Source: Stutzerimonas balearica DSM 6083 | Lineage (GTDB): Bacteria > Pseudomonadota > Gammaproteobacteria > Pseudomonadales > Pseudomonadaceae | Reading direction: 5' to 3' | Length of the DNA stretch: 64,000 nt | Assembly: GCF_000818015.1 (NCBI RefSeq) | Contig: NZ_CP007511.1 | Location: forward strand, 2,490,501-2,554,500 | Shown here: one piece after another, positions 39,491-47,810 of the stretch | Position numbering within the stretch: the stretch's first letter is position 1 | Layout: the number at the start of each line of letters is the position of its first letter | Made by a program: the position numbers and the translations under genes | Notes under the pieces: model-generated | Databases searched by the model: none | What the model was told of the DNA's origin: nothing | Seen by the model: the letters and a program-made list of their open reading frames with translations, nothing else

Positions 39491-41492
39491 TCAGTCAAAC
39501 GTCAGCTTCGCCCCCGCATAAATCGTCCGCCCGGGCGCGGGCTCGTAGTAGCGGCCGAAGTTATCGTTGATGCGCAGGTTGTCGTAGTAGTCGCGGTCCA
39601 GCAGGTTGTCGATGCCGACGTAGGGCTCCCAGCGCTGATCGCCCCACGCCATTCGCCAGCCCAGGCGGGCGTTGGTGACCGCGTAACCGGCCACGCGATC
39701 GCGGTTGGCGTTGTCTGCGTACTGGTCGCCGTAGGCGTTGACGTTGACCCGCGCATACCAATCGTCACGGTCATAGCTGACCTCGGCGAACAGGCTCTGC
39801 CGCGGAATCCCCGGGATGCGGTTGCCGTCGTAGCCCTCGAACTGGTCGAAACGGTAGTGGTTGTAGCTCCAGGCCCCGGTCAGTCGCCAGAAGCGCCCCA
39901 CCAGCCAGTCCCCGCTCAGCTCGACACCGTCGCGACTGGAGCGGCCGGCGTTGGTGTAGAAGGTGCGTCCGTCGACTTCCGGGACCAGCTCGTCCTCGAT
40001 GCGCATGCTGTAGAGCACCGCTTCGTAGCGCAATCCCGGGTACTCGCCTTTCAAGCCAATCTCGCGATTGACCGACTGCGCCGGACCGAGCGAGGGATTG
40101 AAGCCGCCCCCGTTCGGGTTGGCCATTTCGTTGATCGTCGGCGTCTCGAACGAGGTCGCGTAACGCATGTACGCCACATGATGGGCGTCCAGTTGCCGGC
40201 TCAGGCCCAGGCTGTAGTTCCAGTCCTCCAAGGTTGCGCTCGCCCGAGGCATCGCCGTCACTCAGGTAACGGTCCTTCGCCTCGAGCCGCACGCTGTCAT
40301 AGCGCACGCCGGCGGTGAGCAGCCAGGCATCGCCGAGGCTCAGCTGATCCTCGACGAACACACCCCGGCTGTCCGCCGTTTCGCGCTGGCGCTGAGTCAG
40401 GGCGCCGGTGATGCCGCCGGGCAGGTTGTCGTTGCGTGAGCGCTCGTCGCGCTGGCTTTCCAGGTCCATGCCGACCGTTAACTGATGCGGCAGGCCCGCC
40501 AGTTCACGGTGAAAAGTGCGCTGCGCGCCCAGCCCGGCGAACCAGCGGTCATAGGCGGTCTGGCCGTTGTTCTGCAACGGGAGGCGGTTGCTGAACTCGC
40601 GCTGGCCGTAATAGCTGCGCAGCTGGTAGGTATCGTCGCCTGCGGCCTGTCCATCCCAGACCAGCGAGACGCGCTGCTGCTCGACAGTCTCGTCGGAATC
40701 GTACTGCAGGCTCTGCGGCCGTGCCTGGGAACGGTCCGCCCGGACCTGATCCAGCGTCAGGCCACCGGGATCTTCGGCGCGGTTGTCGATTGCATGGAGG
40801 GTGAGCCCGAGCGTGCCGCCCTCCCCCTGCCAGCGCAGCTTGCCAGTGAGGTGGTTGGTTTCGGCGGTGCCGTGCGTGCGGTAGCCGTCGAGCTGTGTGG
40901 CGTTGACGGCGAGCAAGGCACCCAGCGAGCCGGCACTGCCACTGGTTTCCGCACGCATGCGGCGATAGCCCAGTTCGCCGCCGGTCACCTCGACCTGCGT
41001 GAACGGCGTGTCGCCCGGTTCTCGCGTCTGGATCGCCAAGACGCCACCGGCGGCATTGCCGTAGATGGTGGACGACGGACCGCGAATCACCTCGATGCGC
41101 TCGACCAACGCGGTATCCAGCCCATCCATCTCGGTCTGCCCGTCAGGCATGGTCAGCGGCACCCCGTCGACCAGCACCCGCACGCCGCGAACGCCAAAAC
41201 TGGAGCGCGACCCGAAGCCGCGAATGGACAAGCGCATGCCCTGCGCCAGGTTGTAGCGGCTCTGCGAAAGCGCGCCCGGCACAGGCCCGAGCAGGCTGTC
41301 GAGGGTGAGCAACTGCTCGCCGGGCTGGTCCTGCGCCGACACGGCGGACACCGCCATCGGCAAGGTAAACCAGTCGGATTCCGTCCGGGGTGAGCTCACT
41401 ACCAGGGGGTCGAGCGTGAGCGGTTCGCTCGTCTGCGCGAGCAAGGGTGCGGTCGCCAACGAGAGCGATCCGGCAAGAAACAGTCGATACAT
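39491..41492 (-). pseudogene. TonB-dependent outer-membrane receptor, split by a frameshift
   Basis: A full receptor is spread over two frames. The first (from ATG 41492) has a signal peptide ending LLAQ, a TonB-box-like EPLTLDPLVV, and a complete plug (SIRGFGSRSSFG; DGVPLTMPDGQT; IEVIRGPSSTIYGNAAGG). The barrel continues to about RYLSDGDASG, then the frame goes wrong. The remaining 250 residues lie one base ahead (SATLEDWNYSLGLSRQLD through GRTIYAGAKLTFD with terminal Phe-Asp). Removing one base near 40241-40246 restores DASGSATLEDW. This is either a recent loss or a sequence error. The ligand is unknown; iron chelates are likely for this subgroup. Confidence 0.85.
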
Positions 41493-42028
41493 GGTTGAGC
41501 CTTGTTGTTATGGAGTGACGTTGCTGTCGCCGACCTCTGTGAAAAAAGCCTGACCAGAAGAACGCGATTGGGCCGCCTTGGCGCCCAGCGCTCCGGCACA
41601 CCGGTTTCAAACTACAGAAACGACCTGAAGCGGGGAATCCTCCCTTAGCGTCATCAAGGCAACGCACATGCCAAGCCACTTGAGCCACCACCAACTGCGG
41701 TTCGCGTATTCGACATGGCCCAACGGCCACCGGTCCTGCTGACGTGGGCACGTCGTTCTTAATCGCTCGGTTCTGCAAGCAGTCTGCGGGAAGCGGGTCA
41801 GGAGTCGCCGCGTCCCCGTAGCGACGCGACAGCTGTCGCCGCCGTGAACGGTCAGGTTGCGACACGTCGCTTCAACCTCGACGCCCATGGACCGCGCAAC
41901 GCCGCGCCATCGCGGGCGTAGCAACCCAATCGCAACGGCGACACCCCCGAATCGAGCCCGCCGTAGCCCTGCGATCGGTCCGCAGTTAGACCCGCGATTA
42001 GCGCTGAGCGAGCCATCGTGCCGGCCTA
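41493..42028. other. Spacer upstream of the TonB receptor and SoxR cassette
   Basis: About 540 bp without a convincing gene. An open minus-strand frame across 41607-42080 has no ribosome binding site or recognisable protein pattern. I looked for a cobalamin riboswitch and a Fur box near the receptor start and saw neither clearly. A TTTTTT run after a GC-rich patch near 41545-41600 may be a leader structure. Confidence 0.4.
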
Positions 42029-42059
42029 TTGACCTCAAGTTCACTTGAAGTCCTAGAGT
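42029..42059 (+). promoter_or_regulatory. SoxR-type promoter with SoxR box
   Basis: The -35 TTGACC (42029-42034) and -10 TAGAGT (42054-42059) are 19 bp apart, the long spacing typical of MerR-family activated promoters. Between and overlapping them, CCTCAAGTTCACTTGAAG (42033-42050) matches the SoxR consensus CCTCAAGTTAACTTGAGG at 16 of 18 positions. soxR itself is the third gene downstream. Confidence 0.85.
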
Positions 42060-42124
42060 CGCTCGCGTCGGGCCTGGCAACCGTTGCCTGCCTTCCCTGC
42101 TTGTGGATCAGGATCAAAGCGCCG

Positions 42125-42733
42125 ATGTGCGATTTAAATGAGATATTCCTGGATACCGGCGACCTGTCGCCCGCGCCCTCCATTGTCTCGCCGGCCTCCA
42201 TGCCAGATGGCGGTATGAGGGTCCGCCGGGCGGCGTGTCGCGATCTGCTCGCCTTGTTCGCGATTCACCGGGCGCTGTTCTTGCCGCACATCGCCCGGCT
42301 CTGGGGCTGGGATGAACGTTGGCAGCGCGCCAATTTTCTAGAGCAGGTGGCCACGGCCAGCACCTGGGTCGTGGAGAGCGATTCGGGCATCGCCGGCTAT
42401 CTGCAGTTCGAGGAACAGGCCCGGCGAATCTACCTGCGCAACATCGCACTGGTACCGGCGTACCAACGGCGGGGAGTCGGTACCCGGCTGGTGGAGGCCC
42501 TCAAGACGAAGGCGTCAGCACGCCGCATCCCCCTGACGCTCAGCGTGTTCAGGACGAACCTGGCAGCCAGGCGGTTCTATGAGCGCCAGGGGTTCACCGC
42601 TACGCACGAGGCGCGCACCCATATCGACATGCGCTGGGTGCGCCCCGGCGCAAGCGATCAATGCCCGGGCAGCGGTACTGACCGGGTCGATTCGATGATG
42701 ACTGTGCATGGATCGCAGTCAGTCGATGGCTGA
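42125..42733 (+). CDS. GNAT family N-acetyltransferase, predicted SoxR target
   Basis: This protein of up to 202 residues has a GNAT core: IYLRNIALVPAYQRRGVGTRLVEALKTKA (acetyl-CoA loop RRGVGT) and NLAARRFYERQGF near the end. The start is uncertain: the ATG at 42125 has AGGA 11 bases upstream and is 66 bp from the -10, whereas ATGs at 42200 and 42215 lack a good site but give a more usual GNAT N-terminus (MRVRRAACRDLLALF). It is the first gene behind the SoxR box and is followed by a LysE-type exporter and soxR. Confidence 0.82.
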   Translation: MCDLNEIFLDTGDLSPAPSIVSPASMPDGGMRVRRAACRDLLALFAIHRALFLPHIARLWGWDERWQRANFLEQVATASTWVVESDSGIAGYLQFEEQARRIYLRNIALVPAYQRRGVGTRLVEALKTKASARRIPLTLSVFRTNLAARRFYERQGFTATHEARTHIDMRWVRPGASDQCPGSGTDRVDSMMTVHGSQSVDG

Positions 42734-42800
42734 GACTTCCTGGCTCATGGCTGTCAGTCGAAAGCCCGTCGTTTCCGGTCGACCGCACCCGGAGGAACCC

Positions 42801-43397
42801 ATGCCCTCGGAAACCCTGCTTGCCTTTGTGACCTATGCCTTCGTGACCTCAATCACCCCCGGCCCGAACAACACCATGCTGCTGGCGTCCGGTTTGAACT
42901 ACGGTTTCGTCCGCAGCTTGCCGCACGTCCTGGGCATCAGTATCGGCTTTGCGGTACTGGTGATGGGCGTGGGCGCGGGCCTGGGGCGCCTCTTCGAGGC
43001 CTTCCCTGCGCTGTACGCTCTGCTGCGGATCGTTGGCGCGGCCTACTTGCTATATCTGGCCTGGCAGATCGCGACGGCCGCACCGATGCAGGATGCTTCG
43101 GCGCCGGGGCGTCCTTTCGGCTTCTGGAAAGCGGCGGGCTTCCAATGGGTCAATCCCAAGGCCTGGATCATGGCTATCGGAGCCATCACGGCCTATCTGC
43201 CGGCCGGTGGCGGCGTGCAGGCGGTCGTGGTGCTCGCGCTGCTCTTTGCCCTCGTCAACGCGCCCAGCGTGGTGGTTTGGGTCACCTTTGGCACCACGCT
43301 ACGCCGCTGGCTGACCGATACGCGCCATTTACGGCTCTTCAATATCGCGATGGCCTTACTGCTCGTACTGTCGCTGCACCCACTGCTGCTCGGGTAA
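42801..43397 (+). CDS. LysE/RhtB family exporter
   Basis: This 198-residue inner-membrane protein has about six hydrophobic segments and the family signature TSITPGPNNTMLLASGLNYG near the N-terminus, followed by GFQWVNPKAWIMA. LysE/RhtB proteins export amino acids or related small molecules. GGAGG lies seven bases before the ATG. It stands 67 bp after the acetyltransferase and 86 bp before soxR, so the three are probably one transcript. Confidence 0.9.
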   Translation: MPSETLLAFVTYAFVTSITPGPNNTMLLASGLNYGFVRSLPHVLGISIGFAVLVMGVGAGLGRLFEAFPALYALLRIVGAAYLLYLAWQIATAAPMQDASAPGRPFGFWKAAGFQWVNPKAWIMAIGAITAYLPAGGGVQAVVVLALLFALVNAPSVVVWVTFGTTLRRWLTDTRHLRLFNIAMALLLVLSLHPLLLG

Positions 43398-43483
43398 GGG
43401 CGTATCGGTCGGTTCATGCGGCTGCCTGCCCATGGCTGAACCACCAATCAGCGTCTTCGGATCCGATTCGGGAGGACCAAGCG

Positions 43484-43960
43484 ATGGCCGGGAAAGCCAC
43501 CCACAAGGACCCTTTGCTACCGATTGGCGAAATCAGCAAACGCAGCGGAGTTGCCGCCTCGGCCCTGCGCTATTACGAATCGCTCGGCTTGATCAGTTCG
43601 TCCCGCCAGGGCACCAGCCGGCGCTATTTCCCGCGTTCGACGCTGCGCCGCGTGGCGTTCATCATCTTTGCCCAGAAGATCGGCTACTCGCTCGAGGCAA
43701 TCGGTCAACAGCTGGCTTGCCTGCCCACCGACAAGCTGCCGACGAACAGGGATTGGCAGGCGCTATCTCGCGGCTGGAAGCAGCAGGTTGCCCAGCGCAT
43801 CAGGGAATTGCAGCGACTCGATATGGATCTCGATCACTGCATCGGCTGCGGCTGTCTCTCGCTGCAGCGCTGCAAGCTGGCCAACCCCAACGACTTGGCC
43901 GGCAACTATGGGTCCGGCCCTCTGCGATGGCTCGCGGACGAGATGCCCGAGCACGAGTAA
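43484..43960 (+). CDS. soxR: Redox-sensitive transcriptional activator SoxR
   Basis: This 158-residue MerR-family sensor has an N-terminal winged helix (IGEISKRSGVAASALRYYESLGLI), a dimerisation helix, and the [2Fe-2S] site with Cys at 119, 122, 124 and 130 (CIGCGCLSLQRC), the same numbering as in E. coli SoxR. Oxidation of the cluster by redox-cycling compounds activates target promoters. GGAGGA lies eight bases before the ATG. A SoxR box lies 1.4 kb upstream at the head of this gene run, implying autoregulation. Confidence 0.96.
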   Translation: MAGKATHKDPLLPIGEISKRSGVAASALRYYESLGLISSSRQGTSRRYFPRSTLRRVAFIIFAQKIGYSLEAIGQQLACLPTDKLPTNRDWQALSRGWKQQVAQRIRELQRLDMDLDHCIGCGCLSLQRCKLANPNDLAGNYGSGPLRWLADEMPEHE

Positions 43961-44404
43961 AAGCGCATCAATTTCAGTTCCCGATCCGGAGCTACTGATC
44001 GACGTCCATGCTGGGCGCGATTTGTTTTGCCCGTCAGAAAGCCACCACCCTCGCCTCGTAACCGTTTCCCTTGCCATTGCCCAGATCCGTTGGGAACTCT
44101 GGTGGTAGCCAGCCCCCGCACCCTGTCCCCACTATGGGCAGGACACAGGCTCCAGCGCGGCGTGGTTTCGAACATCCAGGCAAGGGTGGTCAGCGGAACA
44201 AGTAGGCACAAGCCGACGTCGAGGTGTAGTCCAGATCCAGCGCGCCCCCGTGACCTTGCCTCCGGCACAGCGCCAGTCCAGGTCCGGAACAGGTGGCGGC
44301 TCATGTCGCAGGCGAACCAGGGACCGGTCATCACGTTCTGAAGCGACGCAACCTCTGGCTTCAGCTGATGCGCCAAATCTTCCGCACGGGTTTTCGGCGG
44401 GCAC
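43961..44404. other. Spacer between soxR and the tRNA terminator
   Basis: About 440 bp. Open frames exist on both strands (for example 43906-44406 minus) but none has a ribosome binding site or recognisable protein pattern. It may be degraded DNA near a tRNA locus. No direct repeat of a tRNA end was seen. Confidence 0.4.
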
Positions 44405-44430
44405 AAAAAAAGCTGCCCTTGGCAGCTTCT
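44405..44430 (-). terminator. Intrinsic terminator of the tRNA operon
   Basis: On the minus strand AAGCTGCC and GGCAGCTT form a perfect 8-bp stem with a 3-nt loop, followed by a run of seven T residues. It lies 37 bp after the 3' end of tRNA-Asp. Confidence 0.92.
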
Positions 44431-44466
44431 CTCGTTCCACCCTTTTAAGAAAAGGAGGGACTTGTA

Positions 44467-44543
44467 TGGCGCAGCGGACGGGACTCGAACCCGCGACCCC
44501 CGGCGTGACAGGCCGGTATTCTAACCGACTGAACTACCGCTGC
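44467..44543 (-). tRNA. tRNA-Asp (GTC)
   Basis: The 77-nt gene folds as a complete cloverleaf: acceptor GCAGCGG pairing with CCGCTGC, anticodon loop CTGTCAC with anticodon GTC, T-arm GGTTCGAGTCC, and encoded CCA. It is cotranscribed with tRNA-Val, 37 bp upstream. Confidence 0.96.
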
Positions 44544-44580
44544 GCGTCGGCCGGACTTTCGTCCGTAATTTCGCAAAGGT

Positions 44581-44656
44581 TGGTGGCTGATGACGGGATC
44601 GAACCGCCGACCCCCTGCGTGTGATGCAGGTGCTCTCCCAGCTGAGCTAATCAGCC
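44581..44656 (-). tRNA. tRNA-Val (CAC)
   Basis: The 76-nt gene has acceptor GGCTGAT pairing with ATCAGCC, anticodon stem CCTGC/GCAGG around loop ATCACAC (anticodon CAC, reading GTG), T-arm GGTTCGATCCC with one G-T pair, and encoded CCA. It is the first gene after a clear promoter. Confidence 0.94.
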
Positions 44657-44676
44657 GTTCGCCTTGCGAGGCGCGC

Positions 44677-44705
44677 AATTTACTGGCGAGCCACAGGCAA
44701 GTCAA
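44677..44705 (-). promoter_or_regulatory. Sigma-70 promoter of the tRNA-Val/tRNA-Asp operon
   Basis: TTGACT and TAAATT are spaced by 17 bp, followed by a GC-rich discriminator (GCGCGCC), a typical stringently controlled stable-RNA promoter. The expected start is about 14 bp before the tRNA-Val 5' end. Confidence 0.8.
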
Positions 44706-44876
44706 CACCAGCGTTGGATTTTTTTGCGGAACGCGTGGTCCACCGTCATCACCGTTCAGCCTGTCATCTTCGCCGGGCACTCTTGCCGCTTGCTGCTGTC
44801 ACTGCTCAGACCGGCGGCAAAACCCGGCAACTCGATTCGATGGATATCAGAACCATAAAAGGCCAAGGAGCAACGC

Positions 44877-45500
44877 TTGTCTTTGCCTGACGTCTTGCGC
44901 AAATACCGGCCCTACTTACCGCTAGCCCTGAGCGCGCTGCTGGTCGCCCTGTTCGCCGTCTACCTGGTCGGCCGTGTGAACGAATGGCTGGCCTTGACCG
45001 ATACCACCGCCCCCCCCGCTGGCACGCCGCAAGACACCCAGGCCCTGGCGCGCCCCGAGGTCGAACAGTTGCAGCGCGTGTTTGGCTCCCCTGCCCTGCC
45101 AGCGGAAGGTGCGTCGACCACCGCTGCGGCCAACCTGACACTGCACGGCAGCTTCGTCAGCGCCGACCCGGCGCGCTCGAGCGCGATCATTCAAATTGAC
45201 GGGCAACCGCCGCGTCTGCTGTTCACTGGCGATGAGCTCGAGCAGGGCGTCACCCTGCAGCAGGTCAACGCAAACGGCGTGCAGATCATGCGCAACGGGC
45301 GAATCGAGCAGCTGATGTTTCCCAAGTCCCGCTCGCCCCTCTACGCGCCAGAGCCCTATTCCGAGCCGCCTGCAAACGCACCTGACCCGGCGGCTGAACA
45401 GATGCAGCAGCAGATGGAAGCGCTGCGCCAGCAGCTGGAGCAAGCGATCGACCAGCCGCAAGACACGCCCACCAATGACCAGCCTATGGAAGAAGACTGA
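44877..45500 (+). CDS. gspC: Type II secretion inner-membrane protein GspC (XcpP-like)
   Basis: This 207-residue protein links the inner-membrane platform to the secretin. It has a short cytoplasmic N-terminus, one transmembrane helix (about 14-32), the periplasmic homology region (LTLHGSFVSADPARSSAIIQ; LFTGDELEQGVTLQQV) and a C-terminal coiled-coil-like segment (AEQMQQQMEALRQQLEQAID) in place of a PDZ domain, as in XcpP. The TTG start is supported by AAGGAG seven bases upstream. gspD follows three bases later. No other gsp gene is adjacent. Confidence 0.9.
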   Translation: MSLPDVLRKYRPYLPLALSALLVALFAVYLVGRVNEWLALTDTTAPPAGTPQDTQALARPEVEQLQRVFGSPALPAEGASTTAAANLTLHGSFVSADPARSSAIIQIDGQPPRLLFTGDELEQGVTLQQVNANGVQIMRNGRIEQLMFPKSRSPLYAPEPYSEPPANAPDPAAEQMQQQMEALRQQLEQAIDQPQDTPTNDQPMEED

Positions 45501-45503
45501 ACG

Positions 45504-47744
45504 ATGCCGCCGCTTCTCTCTCGCCCGCTAATCATGCTGGCCGCCGCCGGCCTGCTCGTCGGCGCTCCGGCGCTGGCCCAGGTTGCCGAGCCCGGCATCG
45601 AGCCAAGCCAGACCCAGATGAATGGCTGGACGATCAATCTGAAGGACGCCGACATCCGCGCCTACATCGACCAGATGAGCCAGCTCACCGGGCAGACATT
45701 CATCGTCGACCCGCGGGTCAAAGGCCAGGTCACCGTGGTGTCGAACGCGACGCTGGACACCGAAGAGGTGTACCAACTGTTCCTTTCGGTGATGGCCACC
45801 CATGGCTACAGCGTCCTGTCGCAGGGCGACGTGACACGCATCGTGCCCAACGCCGAGGCCAAGGCCGAGCCAGGGGGCGGGCCGACCGGCGGCGATCAGC
45901 TGGAGACGCAGGTCATCCAGGTGCAGCACACCTCAGCCACCGAGCTCATTCCACTGATCCGTCCTCTGGTGCCCCAGTACGGGCATCTGGCGGCGGTCGG
46001 CTCGGCCAACGCACTGATCATCAGCGATCGCAGCGCCAATATCGCACGCGTCCGCGACCTGGTGCGCCAGCTCGATCGCGCCGAGAGCGACGATTACACG
46101 GTGTTGAATTTGCGCCACGGTTGGGCGGTGGACATCGCCGAGGTGCTGCGCAACTCGCTGCTGCGCGGTGAAGCGAAAACCAGCGCCGGCCTGCAGATCA
46201 TCGCCGACTCGCGCACCAACCGACTGATCTTCATCGGCCCGGCGCAAGCACGCAGCAAGCTGGCGGCGCTCGCGCAATCGCTCGACTCCCCCGCCACGCG
46301 TTCGGCCAACACCCGTGTCATCCGCCTGCGCCACAACGACGCCAAGTCGCTGGCCGAGACCCTGGGCGACATTTCCGAAGGGCTGGCAGCACCCGCCGAG
46401 GGGGACAACACCACGACACGCAATCAGCAGATTCTCATTCGCGCCGACGAAAGCCTCAACGCGCTCGTTCTGCTGGCCGATCCGGAACTGGTGGGCACGC
46501 TGGAAAGCATCGTCCGGCAGCTCGATGTGCCACGCGCGCAGGTCATGGTCGAAGCCGCCATCGTCGAGGTGTCAGGCGATATCAGCGACGCGCTCGGCGT
46601 GCAGTGGGCGGTCGATGCCAGAGGCGGCACCGGTGGCGTCGGGGGGGTCAATTTCGGCAATACCGGTATTTCGATCGGGAGCGTACTCAACGCCATCAAC
46701 GACAACGAGATCCCGAACAACCTGCCCGATGGCGCGATCATCGGTGTGGGCACGCGCAGCTTCGGCGCCCTCATCACCGCGTTGTCCTCCAACAGCAACA
46801 GCAACTTGCTGTCGACGCCGAGCCTGCTGACCCTGGACAACCAGGAGGCGGAGATACTGGTCGGCCAGAACGTGCCCTTCCAGACCGGCAGCTACACCAC
46901 CGACTCGGCCGGGGCCAACAACCCGTTTACCACCATCGAGCGGCAGGACATCGGTGTGACGCTGAAGGTAACGCCGCACATCAACGAAGGCGCAACGCTA
47001 CGCCTGCAGATCGAGCAGGAGATCTCCTCGATCGCCCCAAGCGCCACGCTTGCCGCACAGGCCGTCGACCTGGTCACCAACAAGCGCTCGATCAAGAGCA
47101 CCATCCTCGCCGAGGATGGCCAGGTCATCGTGCTTGGCGGCCTGATTCAGGACGACGTGACGCGCACGGCGTCGAAGGTACCGTTACTCGGCGATATACC
47201 GCTGCTTGGCGGGCTGTTCCGCTCGACCGAGGAAACGCGCATCAAGCGCAACCTCATGGTCTTTCTCCGGCCGACGGTGGTGCGCGACCGTGCCGGCCTG
47301 GCAGCGCTGTCGGGCAAGAAGTACAGCGACATCCGGGTGATCGAAACCGATGCGGGCTATCCGAGCATCCTGCCGGCCGATCCGACGCGGCTGTTCGACG
47401 GCCAGGGCGAGCCGGCGCCGGCGATCGATCTGCGCGCCGCGCCGCAATCTTCCGTGCGCCCGGTGGCACCGACGAGCGCACCTGCGACCACCGAGGCGGC
47501 CAGTACCCCGGTGCGTACTGGTTGGGTCGTCCAGGTGGCGCGCGTCAGCAACCGCAATACCGCCGAAGCCCTGCAGGAACGGCTGCGCGCCGAAGGCTAT
47601 GACGCATTCATTGGGGACGCAGGTGCGATGACGCTGGTCTATGCCGGCCCGCTTGCCGACCGCGATGAGGCCAACCGGTTGCGTGATCGCCTCTCCGCCG
47701 AGCAGCGGCTGGACGGCATCGTGGTGCGTATCGGCGACGATTGA
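45504..47744 (+). CDS. gspD: Type II secretion secretin GspD with a C-terminal SPOR domain
   Basis: This 746-residue outer-membrane channel has a signal peptide (cut after about residue 26), the N0 domain (WTINLKDADIRAYIDQMSQLTG), N1-N3 repeats, and the secretin core (VPLLGDIPLLGGLFRSTEETRIKRNLMVFLRPTVV). Instead of ending with the pilotin-binding S-region, it continues through a Pro/Ala/Thr-rich linker into a SPOR domain at about 674-742 (WVVQVARVSNRNTAEALQER ... ANRLRDRL). SPOR domains bind denuded peptidoglycan glycans. This tail closely resembles the SPOR domain of the DedD-like protein encoded nearby. Confidence 0.94.
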   Translation: MPPLLSRPLIMLAAAGLLVGAPALAQVAEPGIEPSQTQMNGWTINLKDADIRAYIDQMSQLTGQTFIVDPRVKGQVTVVSNATLDTEEVYQLFLSVMATHGYSVLSQGDVTRIVPNAEAKAEPGGGPTGGDQLETQVIQVQHTSATELIPLIRPLVPQYGHLAAVGSANALIISDRSANIARVRDLVRQLDRAESDDYTVLNLRHGWAVDIAEVLRNSLLRGEAKTSAGLQIIADSRTNRLIFIGPAQARSKLAALAQSLDSPATRSANTRVIRLRHNDAKSLAETLGDISEGLAAPAEGDNTTTRNQQILIRADESLNALVLLADPELVGTLESIVRQLDVPRAQVMVEAAIVEVSGDISDALGVQWAVDARGGTGGVGGVNFGNTGISIGSVLNAINDNEIPNNLPDGAIIGVGTRSFGALITALSSNSNSNLLSTPSLLTLDNQEAEILVGQNVPFQTGSYTTDSAGANNPFTTIERQDIGVTLKVTPHINEGATLRLQIEQEISSIAPSATLAAQAVDLVTNKRSIKSTILAEDGQVIVLGGLIQDDVTRTASKVPLLGDIPLLGGLFRSTEETRIKRNLMVFLRPTVVRDRAGLAALSGKKYSDIRVIETDAGYPSILPADPTRLFDGQGEPAPAIDLRAAPQSSVRPVAPTSAPATTEAASTPVRTGWVVQVARVSNRNTAEALQERLRAEGYDAFIGDAGAMTLVYAGPLADRDEANRLRDRLSAEQRLDGIVVRIGDD

Positions 47745-47752
47745 CGGACCAG

Positions 47753-47793
47753 ACGCACCTGCAACCTGCCGATTCGGCGGGCTGCAGGTGCGT
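47753..47793. terminator. Bidirectional stem-loop between gspD and metZ
   Basis: A perfect 11-bp inverted repeat (ACGCACCTGCA / TGCAGGTGCGT) encloses 19 nt that can form a second small stem. It sits centrally between convergent stop codons. T-runs are weak on both sides. Confidence 0.65.
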
Positions 47794-47810
47794 AATGGCA
47801 ACAGCGGGGC

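Noticed and set aside
41493-41660. Possible cobalamin riboswitch or Fur box before the TonB receptor
   Set aside because: None of the conserved cobalamin riboswitch blocks is present in order, and no clear Fur palindrome is seen.
41607-42080. 157-codon minus-strand frame upstream of the TonB receptor
   Set aside because: It would cross the SoxR promoter, lacks a ribosome binding site, and shows no protein-like pattern.
43906-44406. 166-codon minus-strand frame between the tRNAs and soxR
   Set aside because: It overlaps soxR, starts next to the tRNA terminator and has no recognised domain; degraded DNA cannot be excluded.
44457-44660. tRNA genes as an integration (att) site
   Set aside because: No duplicated tRNA 3' end and no integrase gene in the window; only a gene-poor flank hints at past events.
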